From Spirochaetia bacterium (GTDB lineage Bacteria > Spirochaetota > Leptospiria > Leptospirales > Leptonemataceae): a DNA stretch of 49,482 nucleotides. Below are positions 41,665-49,482 of this stretch, piece by piece. The stretch is from positions 1 to 49,482 of the forward strand of contig VFLI01000067.1 in NCBI GenBank assembly GCA_009885105.1, given 5' to 3'. The notes under the pieces are model-generated. The model did not search any database. It saw nothing but the letters and a program-made list of their open reading frames with translations, and was not told the DNA's origin. Made by a program: the position numbers and the translations under genes. Numbering within the stretch: the first letter of the stretch is position 1; each line of letters begins with the position of its first letter.

Positions 41665-43587
41665 CTATCTCTCGAATATCGGATCGATTGCGGGACGACG
41701 AAGCACTCCGTCGCGAAGTGTGAGATTGATCATTTCAATATTCTGCCGGGCCCGGGTTGCCTGTTCCCCGGTGCCGCGGTGTATGATTTCACGGTAAATA
41801 TTCAGGGCGCCCGTAAAATCGCGCTCATACATACACAGCATGGCCCGTCGCTCCAGAATCCGGGGAAGGTTCAGAGAATTCAGCCTTACACGAAGAAAAC
41901 GAGTTTTTTCGACGGCGGCGGCCAGCTCGATATTCTGCAGCCGGTGGTAGGAATCGCGAAGCCTCTGGTCGTCAGTGGAAAGGAGCTGGCGCTTGAGAAT
42001 CATAATCTCTTCGCGTATTTTCTTTTCTTCCGCGTCAAAATCGGCGTATTCCCTTTCCATTTTCATGTACTGCTCGCGCGCACTTTCGATATCGGCTTTT
42101 TCTTTTTCTGGACGCTCATGGAGACGGTTTATTGAAGCGAGATTCTGTAAAACCCTGTACCGGAACGATCTGATTTCGCTTCTCTTTCTGAAATCAAGCG
42201 TCTGTTCGTCGGTTTTCATGCTCTCTTCCAGCACTTCGCGGTAAAGCCTCTCCGACCTGGGGAAGGCTCCTGTATGCTGAAAATAAATATCCGCCAGCTG
42301 AAGCCGGATCAGGCCGTCGGGATCGGCGCCCTTTTCCAGATATTTTTCACAGGTCTGCGCCGCCAGAATGTAATTTCGCAGGTCTGTGTACAGTCCGGCG
42401 AGAGTCCGGTAATGCGCCGGCAGCTCTGATGGCTGCGGATTCATCGCCGAAGCGATTCGAACGTAATTTTCCTCAAAGGCCGCCGCCCTGTCGTTCGACC
42501 GGCTGTTCCTGTATTCCTGCGAAAGCAGAGTAAGATATTTTAAATTGTCCGGGTCGATACGATGGGCCATTTCCAGGAAAATTGCGTATCCCACAAAATT
42601 CCTCAGTTCGGTGACCTCTTCGCCCTGCTCATTTCCAAGACCTCGGTAAAACGAGGACCTGTTCAGAATTCGCGACAGATTCTTATTTTCAATTTCGAGC
42701 TTTCGTATCAAAACAGCCATGGTGTACGCCAGATCGCCGTCACGCTCTCTCTTGCGTTCGTAATATTTTTTATAGGCGCCGGTCCGTATCTTTTCAAGAG
42801 AGGCGAGAAGCGAATCCATCTCTGTCTGAAGCGCCTGAGCTTTCGCGGCGGCCTGAGCTTCCGTGTCTCCGGGGATTCCGCGGGACAGGCGGGCTCTTGC
42901 GACATCAACTCCTTTTTTTGCCTCTTCCAGCCGGACTTTCAGATCATCGTACTTTTTCATCGAGTCGAGGAATTCCGCGGCCGCTGTTTTGATTTCCGGA
43001 TCGTTTTCCTGAGCGATCCTGTCAGGGTCCGCAAATCCGTCCAGCATCAGGCGGTATCTGTCAATGATTGAATTTGCGTCGACTGCATCGTCGCGAAAAT
43101 CATATCCTGTGTAGCGGAATGCCGTTGCATATTCGCCCAGCGCTCTGTACGGCTGATTTTCAATTTCATAACATTTCCCAAGTATTACATGCAGCCTGTA
43201 CAGGAAAGGATACTCGCCCTGGAAATAAATTCGTCCGTACTCCCGGTCACGGCCCGCGCTGATCAGACGAATTGTGTTGATATCGAATTCACCGGTCTGC
43301 TGCGTCTGATTGCGCCTCTCTTCCTGCGTGATTTTATCGGTTAAGAACTGCGTGGTGTAGGCGTTGATCTCCCTGATTGCCCGGGGAACAACGGCTTCCG
43401 GATCGTCGTTGGCCGGCATGCAGGCTGGATTCTGCTTTTCCAGCTCCGCTTCCAGGCGGGCAATATTGACCTCCTGGATAACATCCTGGGGTTTCTTAAA
43501 TAGTCCCGCCTGCGCCCCGGCGAAATCCGGCCGGAGCAGAAGCGCCAGAGGCAGAAAAAAAATCGCTGAATTTAAAAGCCTGCGCAT
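41665..43587 (-). CDS. Exported TPR/coiled-coil protein
   Basis: 640 residues from the ATG at 43587; the frame opens five codons earlier with TTG. A signal peptide ends around FAGAQ. Helical repeats follow: TPR-like units near 125-165 (LHVILGKCYEIENQPYRALGEYATAF), 390-470 (HYRTLAGLYTDLRNYILAAQTCEKYL; DIYFQHTGAFPRSERLYREVL) and near the C-terminus (LCMYERDFTGALNIYREII). Charged coiled-coil stretches lie at about 205-265 and 500-560. Probably a periplasmic scaffold or assembly protein; spirochaetes have many. No enzyme motif. Confidence 0.75.
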   Translation of the reverse strand: MRRLLNSAIFFLPLALLLRPDFAGAQAGLFKKPQDVIQEVNIARLEAELEKQNPACMPANDDPEAVVPRAIREINAYTTQFLTDKITQEERRNQTQQTGEFDINTIRLISAGRDREYGRIYFQGEYPFLYRLHVILGKCYEIENQPYRALGEYATAFRYTGYDFRDDAVDANSIIDRYRLMLDGFADPDRIAQENDPEIKTAAAEFLDSMKKYDDLKVRLEEAKKGVDVARARLSRGIPGDTEAQAAAKAQALQTEMDSLLASLEKIRTGAYKKYYERKRERDGDLAYTMAVLIRKLEIENKNLSRILNRSSFYRGLGNEQGEEVTELRNFVGYAIFLEMAHRIDPDNLKYLTLLSQEYRNSRSNDRAAAFEENYVRIASAMNPQPSELPAHYRTLAGLYTDLRNYILAAQTCEKYLEKGADPDGLIRLQLADIYFQHTGAFPRSERLYREVLEESMKTDEQTLDFRKRSEIRSFRYRVLQNLASINRLHERPEKEKADIESAREQYMKMEREYADFDAEEKKIREEIMILKRQLLSTDDQRLRDSYHRLQNIELAAAVEKTRFLRVRLNSLNLPRILERRAMLCMYERDFTGALNIYREIIHRGTGEQATRARQNIEMINLTLRDGVLRRPAIDPIFER

Positions 43588-43708
43588 TGTGTCTGTAATC
43601 AATATATCGGTAAAACTGGTTTTTAGTTGATATTTTCTAACGAACCCGGATCACGGGGCCGTAAAAATAATCTTGACATGAGCCGCAGGCGGCAGGGCGC
43701 AATGAGCG

Positions 43709-45007
43709 ATGCAGATTTCCTTTTATGCCCTGTCTGCGGACGATTTCTACAGGGCCATGCTCGCTCTGGATGTGCTGAGAGGGCATATTATCCCGACCAT
43801 CTACTGGCCGCCGCTGCATTTCTGGCTGGGAGCCCTGACGGTTCGTATCACGGGGTCCGTACTTTCCGCGCCGCTATTGCTGAATCTGCTCTGCAGCGCC
43901 GGATGCGCCTGGCTTCTTTACGATTTCAGCAAACAGCTCCGGCTCAAAGTCCGGCCCGTTTTTTTCGTTATTTTTTTGTTTTCCACTCCCTATTTTTATC
44001 TGCTGGGCGTTTCGGGTCTTTCGGAACCTTCGTATTTTTTCTTTCTGATTCTTGCGTACAACGGACTGGCACGATGGCAGAGCGGACAGAAGTCCGGGAT
44101 ATGGATTGCCGCGGCCGGTTTTCTTTTTGCTTCCATGATTCGCTTTGACGCCTGGTCTCACAGCATGGTCTTTTCTTCCATCATTGGAATACGTGTCGTT
44201 TTCCGGCGTTCCCTGCACTGGAAATATCTGGCAGGAGCGGCAATTCCCTATCTGTTTCTCGCGCTCTGGATGATTTACAATTATTATGAAGCGGGCGATC
44301 CTCTGTATTTTTTCAAATCGAACCGTGATTATTTTTTCCTGATGAAAGGAGAAATGAACCGGTTCGGGCTGATCTGGACGCGCTTTTTTGATTTTCTCAT
44401 TGCCGCTGTTTTTGTTCTGCCTTTTCTGCCCGCGATAGTCCGTCGATTTCGCTTCTATTCCATACTCTCTGTGATGTGGATTTTTTCCTTCCTCATTCTG
44501 GTTCTCTCCGCGGGAAATGGAAATCTTCCCCTGCACAATCCCGTTCGTGTCATGCTGGCTCATTCAATTCTCCTGATTCCTTTCGCGCTTGCTGTGCTTC
44601 TTGAAATGAAAAATATTTATCTGAAACGGATATTTGCCGCCTGTCTCGCCGTCGCTGCGGTATTTCAGATCACTCTGCCGTTTTATTACAGCTACCCTAC
44701 CGGACTCGACCCTGATATTGAAGATGCGTCCAGGTTTCTGGGGGCGATTCTGGCCACAGATGCGTCGCAGGTACTCGTGGAGAAGAAACATGCCAACGTC
44801 TGGGCCGTCCGGGCCGTTAGCGGATATCCGGACTGCTGTCTGGCCGTCGATCGCTCCGAGATTGAGAAACGGGGATTGTCGCGGATCGTCCGCGAAAAAA
44901 AAACCGGCTATATTCTTTACTTTGGAGACATTCCGGCGAAAGCGTCAGGTATCCGAACGGCATCGATTTATCACAGAGGCGAAATCACAATTCTGCGGGT
45001 GCAGTGA
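43709..45007 (+). CDS. GT-C-type membrane glycosyltransferase-like protein, possibly N-terminally short
   Basis: 432 residues with about nine hydrophobic helices. Near the N-terminus ALSADDFYRAMLA has the acidic pair of the first luminal loop of GT-C enzymes (lipid-linked sugar donors), and IYWPPLHFWLGAL follows as in GT39/GT83 families. The usual first helix before that loop is missing: an in-frame stop lies three bases before the ATG. Either the start is real and the protein atypical, or a frameshift removed the N-terminus. The C-terminal 110 residues are soluble. Divergent from the TPR gene. Confidence 0.7.
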   Translation: MQISFYALSADDFYRAMLALDVLRGHIIPTIYWPPLHFWLGALTVRITGSVLSAPLLLNLLCSAGCAWLLYDFSKQLRLKVRPVFFVIFLFSTPYFYLLGVSGLSEPSYFFFLILAYNGLARWQSGQKSGIWIAAAGFLFASMIRFDAWSHSMVFSSIIGIRVVFRRSLHWKYLAGAAIPYLFLALWMIYNYYEAGDPLYFFKSNRDYFFLMKGEMNRFGLIWTRFFDFLIAAVFVLPFLPAIVRRFRFYSILSVMWIFSFLILVLSAGNGNLPLHNPVRVMLAHSILLIPFALAVLLEMKNIYLKRIFAACLAVAAVFQITLPFYYSYPTGLDPDIEDASRFLGAILATDASQVLVEKKHANVWAVRAVSGYPDCCLAVDRSEIEKRGLSRIVREKKTGYILYFGDIPAKASGIRTASIYHRGEITILRVQ

Positions 45008-45016
45008 GTTCGATAT

Positions 45017-46084
45017 CTAAACGCAGCGGCGGATAAATGGAATTCTTCGCAGCCCGATTACAATTACAAAAGACAGACCGCAGGCAACGAAAGCCAGCAA
45101 AGGGATGCCCGCAGGAGTGAATATAAAGAAGAAATCTGTAATCGATCCTCCCGCGCCCCAGATCGGAATGCGAAGCAGTTCCAGCAGACATACATGTATC
45201 AAATAAATCCCGAAACTGGCATCCCCGATGATTTTCAAGTTATTGCAGAAGCGTTCGCTCCGCTGCCAGAAATCTATTTCTCCGATGGATCTGAGGATGA
45301 TAAACAGAGCGATGGATGCGGCGACGACGACCGGATGAAGATAGTCTCCCGGATAGTTGCTGTACACACCCTGATTGTTCAGGGCCATATAATAGGAGGA
45401 AAAAGCGACGTAGATACTCCCCAAAAGAACGATAAAAGCAGAGATCAGGATCACCCTGCGGGGGGGCAGATAGTCTTTTAACAGATACCCGAGAAAAAAA
45501 TATCCAAAGTATATAGGAAGAAACACCGTGAAGTTGGCGTTGATTCGAAATCCAAATTCATGAGTTGCGGCCATCGTCATCGAAAACAGGACAAACCAGA
45601 CGCCAATTACAGTCAGGATTTCTTTCTTTGAGGCCCTGACAGCCCAGGCGCGCAGAAAAGGGACAGCCAGATACAGACCGAGAATCGAATAAAGAAACCA
45701 GAGATGGTAGTACGCCGGATCTACCAGAATGCTTAGAAAATTCTGCAATTTCAGCTGATCGGGATGGCGAGCCGATTTATAGAAAGTGAAGAATAAACTC
45801 CAGAACAGAAAAGGTATGCCGATCCTGGAAAGACGCTTTTTGAAAAAATCGAAAATTGATTCCTCCGTTTTCTGACCGAGCAGCAGAGTGCCGCTGACCA
45901 TGAAGAACAACGGCACGCTCGCTCTGGCGAATGAATTCCACAGATTTGCCGGCCACCAGCCAATCGGCGCGTACAGAGACATATTCTTCCCGATTATCAC
46001 ACCCGCCGTATGAATCACGACAACGAGATAGATGGCGCTGACTCGTATCAGATCCACCCAGACAAAACGTTTTGTGCTATCCAT
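45017..46084 (-). CDS. Acyltransferase family 3 (OafA/WecH-like) membrane protein
   Basis: 355 residues with about ten helices. The entry signature FVWVDLIRVSAIYLVVVIHT carries the conserved Arg and His of acyltransferase 3 enzymes; ARASVPLFFMVSGTLLL is the second family hallmark. Such proteins transfer acetyl or other acyl groups to sugars on surface polymers. It follows the flavoprotein gene on the same strand with a 54-base gap and converges on the GT-C-like gene, whose stop is nine bases away, so a surface-glycan role for both is plausible. Confidence 0.9.
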   Translation of the reverse strand: MDSTKRFVWVDLIRVSAIYLVVVIHTAGVIIGKNMSLYAPIGWWPANLWNSFARASVPLFFMVSGTLLLGQKTEESIFDFFKKRLSRIGIPFLFWSLFFTFYKSARHPDQLKLQNFLSILVDPAYYHLWFLYSILGLYLAVPFLRAWAVRASKKEILTVIGVWFVLFSMTMAATHEFGFRINANFTVFLPIYFGYFFLGYLLKDYLPPRRVILISAFIVLLGSIYVAFSSYYMALNNQGVYSNYPGDYLHPVVVAASIALFIILRSIGEIDFWQRSERFCNNLKIIGDASFGIYLIHVCLLELLRIPIWGAGGSITDFFFIFTPAGIPLLAFVACGLSFVIVIGLRRIPFIRRCV

Positions 46085-46138
46085 AAACCTGGTTCCCAGC
46101 CGCGATTCAGCGGCGATTCTGCATACCGCGAAACGGCT

Positions 46139-47752
46139 CTACGGCGCGATCGTGCGGGCGGCGATTCTTCCGGTCAGAATGCAGCTGCCGATGAACGTTC
46201 CCTCGAGAGCGCCTTTTCCGTGCACTCCGCCGCCGCCGAAACCGGCGCATTCACCGATTGCGTAGAGTCCTGAGATCGGATTTCCGCTTTTTGTCAGCAC
46301 GCGGCAGCTCAGATCCGTCTGGATGCCTCCCAGACTTTTGCGCGAATTGATAAATTCACGTATCGCAATGTACGGCTTTGCTCCCGGATCGCCGATGGGC
46401 TGAAATTTGCAGGTGCGAAGCTTATCTCCCAGATATTGACGTGCGTGTGCGATTCGGCGGAGCTGCTCATCGTTATGAAATTTGGGTCCGCGGGCGATGT
46501 TATCATCATATTTCTTGATTTCTGATATCATCAGACCGGGATCAATATCCTGGTTGCCGCATTTCTCGTTCATTTTCTTTGCCAGTTCCGGCAGAGTATC
46601 CGCATAGACGAAATCCTGGCAGTTGTCCATCAGGAAGCGGCACATCTCCGGACTTCCGAAAAGAACCGATTTTATGAAACCAAAAGCTTTTTTATCGCGG
46701 AGCGGCTTGTTGTAATCGGAATTCTGCACGGCCAGCTCTTTCAGAAGAATTTTCCAATTCATGATCTGCCAGCTGAATTTTTTCTTTTGTTTGCAGATTT
46801 CTTCAACAATGAAACGAGTGTCGTACGCCGTGATCAGCGGCATCGGTCCCATACGTCTGCCTTCGTAATTCATCCAGAGAGCTGATTTTGGCGGAACCAG
46901 AGTCAGTCCGTGATTTTCCTTGTCCGCCTCCGGATGATGCACGCCGGAAGGATAGTTCCACATATTTTTTAAGTGCGTTACATTTCCGTTCATACCGGAA
47001 ATAAGATCGTGAATTTCACCGTTCGCGTAACGGTGCGATCCGTTGAGAATGACCTCCGGCGGTTCGCCAAAATCCTTGCGATCCCATTCCTTACGAACAC
47101 GATTCAGATCGCCGTTGATTCCTCCGGATGCGACGATCAGATTTTCGCCTTCGGCGGTGAATTCCTTTCCGGTTTCCTCATCGATTCCGGAACACGACGT
47201 AACCGCGCCGCTTTTTTCGATAAGACGAGTTACATGATGCCGAAAACAAATCTGTAGATTTCCTTTATTTTTATGATTTTCAAGATTTTTTATCATTGTC
47301 AGGGTGAGACCGGTGCCGATGCCCCATACAAGATGAAACCTGGGCACGGAATTGCCCGGTGTAAAAAGACCGCGTTCGGCCCAGTGGACGAAGGGGAAGA
47401 AAGTGACCCCTTTTTTCACAACCCAGGAATAAACGTCTTCCAGCGAGCGATTGACATACTGCTCAGCCCAGCGTCTTGGCCAGACATCATCCGGACCCAT
47501 CTGCGCCACGGACAGCCAGTCGGAAAGCGCCAGCTCCGGGCTGTCTTTGATGCCCCGCTTGCGCTGCGTCGGCGTGTTCACCATAAAAAGTCCGCCGAAC
47601 GACTCCCTGGCCAGTCCGCCGAATTTTTCCTTTACATCACGGTCGAGAATGACCACTTTTTTATTACGATCCAGGAGCTCAAGCGCCGCCACAATGCCCG
47701 CTATCCCGCCTCCGATGATTACTGTGTCTGCTTTATAGTTTGTACTGCTCAT
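46139..47752 (-). CDS. FAD-binding dehydrogenase (3-ketosteroid dehydrogenase/fumarate reductase-like)
   Basis: 537 residues from the ATG at 47752, which has AGGA eight bases upstream; the frame remains open to 47908. The N-terminal FAD motif is ADTVIIGGGIAGIVAALELL, followed by FGGLARESFGGLF. Conserved blocks DDVWPRRWAEQYV, GNSVPRFHLVWGTG-like text and GLYAIGECAGFGGGGVHGKGALEGTFIG match the 'FAD-binding dehydrogenase' group related to KstD and flavocytochrome c. Cytoplasmic; substrate unknown. Divergent from the adenylate cyclase gene across 203 bases. Confidence 0.88.
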   Translation of the reverse strand: MSSTNYKADTVIIGGGIAGIVAALELLDRNKKVVILDRDVKEKFGGLARESFGGLFMVNTPTQRKRGIKDSPELALSDWLSVAQMGPDDVWPRRWAEQYVNRSLEDVYSWVVKKGVTFFPFVHWAERGLFTPGNSVPRFHLVWGIGTGLTLTMIKNLENHKNKGNLQICFRHHVTRLIEKSGAVTSCSGIDEETGKEFTAEGENLIVASGGINGDLNRVRKEWDRKDFGEPPEVILNGSHRYANGEIHDLISGMNGNVTHLKNMWNYPSGVHHPEADKENHGLTLVPPKSALWMNYEGRRMGPMPLITAYDTRFIVEEICKQKKKFSWQIMNWKILLKELAVQNSDYNKPLRDKKAFGFIKSVLFGSPEMCRFLMDNCQDFVYADTLPELAKKMNEKCGNQDIDPGLMISEIKKYDDNIARGPKFHNDEQLRRIAHARQYLGDKLRTCKFQPIGDPGAKPYIAIREFINSRKSLGGIQTDLSCRVLTKSGNPISGLYAIGECAGFGGGGVHGKGALEGTFIGSCILTGRIAARTIAP

Positions 47753-47955
47753 ATTGTTTTTCCTGTGGGTCCGTATGCCATACCGGCAGATGGAAAAACA
47801 CGACGTCAATCGAAAAAATCCTCCACCGGAGATATCAAGGGCAAAAAGCGCAGACGGAATCAAACCTTGGAAAGTGATTCCCGCAGCTCCATAAAAAAGT
47901 TTGACCAAACAAATCCATCTGGGAAACTACCGGCTGGTTACAGCGGGAAACAGCT

Positions 47956-49428
47956 ATGTCATTTTTTTCCAGCATTCGCGTAAAAGTATTTTTTGGACTT
48001 TTCCTGCTCCAGTTCGTTGCGCTGTCCGCAACAGGGTACATGTTGTTTTCCATTGCGAAAAATGAGTATTTCAGAAAGTTTCAGAATCATGTCCTTTCCA
48101 ATGTGAAAAATGTCGCACTGACACTCAATGCAGATGAGCACGATCGCATCGCCCGCGGAGATATTGAGGGGTCCGAGAGTTACAGGCAATACATGGAATA
48201 CTTTAGAAAAGTGAAGGAATCGGAACCCTACATAACCTATCTGTATTCTGTCCGGTACGATCCTCACGATGATACGCTCGTTTACGTGCTGGACGGGAAC
48301 GTTTTTTCAAACGACACCGTATGGGTGGAGTCCGCACAGTTCGGGCTTTTTTTTGAGGTGATGAATGACGGATCTCTTGTGGTTCATTACAATTCGGAGG
48401 TCTATTCCCGTGATTTTCAGATGGATTCGATGGGAAAGACTCTGCCCGTCTCCATTACGCAGGATCATACTCATCCTGTACTGACAATAGGGTCGGACTT
48501 CAAAATAGAAATACTGCAGCTCCACCCTCTGCAAATTCGCGCGCTGGGAGAACAAATTGATACAGAATCGCACGGAAAAAAACTGGAGTGGAAATTTGGG
48601 GATGTGGACTGCCCAACGGATATTAATATCACAGAAGCCGGAAAGGCGATCTCCGTTCCCGGGGAGGAGTACGTTTCCGATCTGGAAGACATACAGAATC
48701 TGAAAAAATTCATCAAGGCCAATCAGCATGCCGTCGATCCGAGTCCCGGCTGGACGAATTTCGGAGAAGTGCTTCACGGTTACGGAATGATCCAGGATGA
48801 GAACGGCGGCGTGCACGGCGCAGTTGTGGCGGAGGTCTACACAAAAGAACTGCAGGCATTCCGCGCTTCCATTGAAAGAACAATAGTAATCGGTTTTCTT
48901 GTCACAAGCGGCGTCACGCTCGTTATGTCGCTGCTTTTTGCTCAGTATCTTCTCAGGCCGATAAAAAAACTGACAGAAGGCGTAAGCGATCTTGCCGACG
49001 GCAATCTGGACACTGCCGTGCACATGGACCGCAAAGATGAATTCGGTCAGCTGGCGTCAAATTTCAACACAATGATTCGAAAATTAAAGGCGGCACATTC
49101 GGAGACGGAAGACCTTACGAATCAGCTGCGCGCGACAGTGGAATCCTACTCGAAATTTGTGCCGCATGAATTTCTGCGGCAGCTGGGATATCACAGAATC
49201 GTTGAAGTTCGCCTGGGCGATCATATTGAAAGAAAAATGACCGCGCTGTTCGCGGATATTCGTTCCTTTACAACTCTGTCGGAACAGATGTCGCCTCAGG
49301 AAACATTTGATTTTATCAACGAATATCTGGGCAATGTCGGACCTGTTATCACAAAACACTCGGGATTCATAGATAGTGCCCGGCCGAAAACAAGCATATT
49401 TAAATTGGGGTTTGCAAAAACATGGTAA
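47956..49428 (+). pseudogene. Class III adenylate/guanylate cyclase, interrupted in the catalytic domain
   Basis: The frame is 490 codons but only the first 473 look native. Transmembrane helix 1 at about 8-30, a CACHE-like extracellular sensor (about 31-290) with IAKNEYFRKFQ and YITYLYSVRYDP, helix 2 at about 294-314, HAMP (LRPIKKLTEGVSDLADGNLD, about 318-368), a helical linker, then the cyclase domain from about 425 with the first metal-binding Asp in ALFADIRSFTTLSEQM. After HSGFID (Asp473) the expected continuation with the second metal Asp and catalytic residues is replaced by SARPKTSIFKLGFAKTW and a stop. DNA composition changes at the same point. The product would be inactive as a cyclase. 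Confidence 0.75.
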
Positions 49429-49482
49429 AATACCAACTAAAAATATAGATTATTAAGTTTAAAGTTAAAATAATATAAAATC
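49375..49482. mobile_element. Probable end of an inserted mobile element (runs off right edge)
   Basis: From about 49375 the sequence turns sharply AT-rich (roughly 70% A/T to the window end, against about 50% before) exactly where cyclase homology stops. It begins AGTGCCCGGCCGAAAAC and holds no gene. A composition break inside a conserved domain is what an insertion sequence or intron end would give, and repeats of this kind often end contigs. The family cannot be named from 108 bases. Confidence 0.45.

Noticed and set aside
49375..49482. Group II intron 5' end
   Set aside because: GTGCCCGG recalls the GUGYG start, but the bases following do not match the conserved domain I sequence and only about 100 bases are visible.
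1..49482. tRNA, rRNA or CRISPR
   Set aside because: I checked the intergenic gaps by eye and saw no cloverleaf with a GTTC/CGAA T-arm and CCA end, no conserved rRNA segment, and no regularly spaced repeats.

Overview
The window is a gene-dense piece of a bacterial chromosome of about 50% GC, with roughly 46 protein genes, no rRNA or tRNA gene that I can recognise, and no CRISPR array. The gene content suggests a spirochaete of the Leptospira/Leptonema/Turneriella group. The signs are many lipoproteins with relaxed lipoboxes, a stand-alone STAS protein, a FecR-domain protein with a proline-rich tail, small secreted Cys-rich proteins, a bacterial histone-fold protein and a CACHE/HAMP adenylate cyclase. 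This placement is inference from gene families, not from a marker gene.

Layout. 1-3927 (minus): a lipoprotein running off the left edge, a membrane-anchored secreted-domain protein, a secreted lipase-like hydrolase and a small lipoprotein translationally coupled to gpsA. 3924-10139 (minus): gpsA, then a coupled four-gene unit read from 10139 to 5039 (degenerate MA-type peptidase, DsbD-gamma-like membrane thioredoxin, tandem universal stress protein, P2-type cation ATPase). 10238-15331: M23 peptidase, polytopic membrane protein, STAS protein, MA-clan lipoprotein peptidase and an S33 hydrolase flanked by imperfect direct repeats. 15332-21298: FecR protein, acs, a voltage-sensor-like membrane protein, a small acidic protein, a membrane LysM protein with a histone-H1-like cytoplasmic tail, and a Cys-rich protein whose start lies in an inverted repeat. 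21463-28945: GH1 glycosidase, molybdopterin oxidoreductase, an MshEN-like domain, a zinc-finger anti-sigma-like protein, an FnIII-like exported protein, purM, rlmN and an MTH1187-family protein.

28974-30913 is a small accessory patch: a ParB-like protein without an HTH, a Uma2 nuclease, a remnant of an XRE regulator, and a VapBC/FitAB-type toxin-antitoxin pair with two palindromes at its promoter. 31031-34908 returns to carbon metabolism (Fe-alcohol dehydrogenase, aldehyde dehydrogenase, citrate synthase), which with acs gives a route from alcohol or aldehyde through acetate to acetyl-CoA and citrate. 35102-41648: M20 peptidase, MBOAT acyltransferase, a ZZ-type zinc-finger/histone-fold fusion, glnA, a YhhN-family membrane protein and a secreted 8-Cys protein. 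41665-49482: TPR protein, GT-C glycosyltransferase-like protein, acyltransferase 3, KstD-like flavoprotein, and an adenylate cyclase gene cut inside its catalytic domain where the sequence abruptly becomes AT-rich, which looks like the edge of a mobile element.

The most interesting items are the zinc-finger/histone fusion with a well-placed internal ribosome site that could also yield a free histone, the LysM protein that could tether DNA to the cell wall, the redox/stress/ATPase operon, and the interrupted cyclase. Intact general metabolism (gpsA, acs, purM, rlmN, gltA, glnA) marks most of the window as core chromosome.
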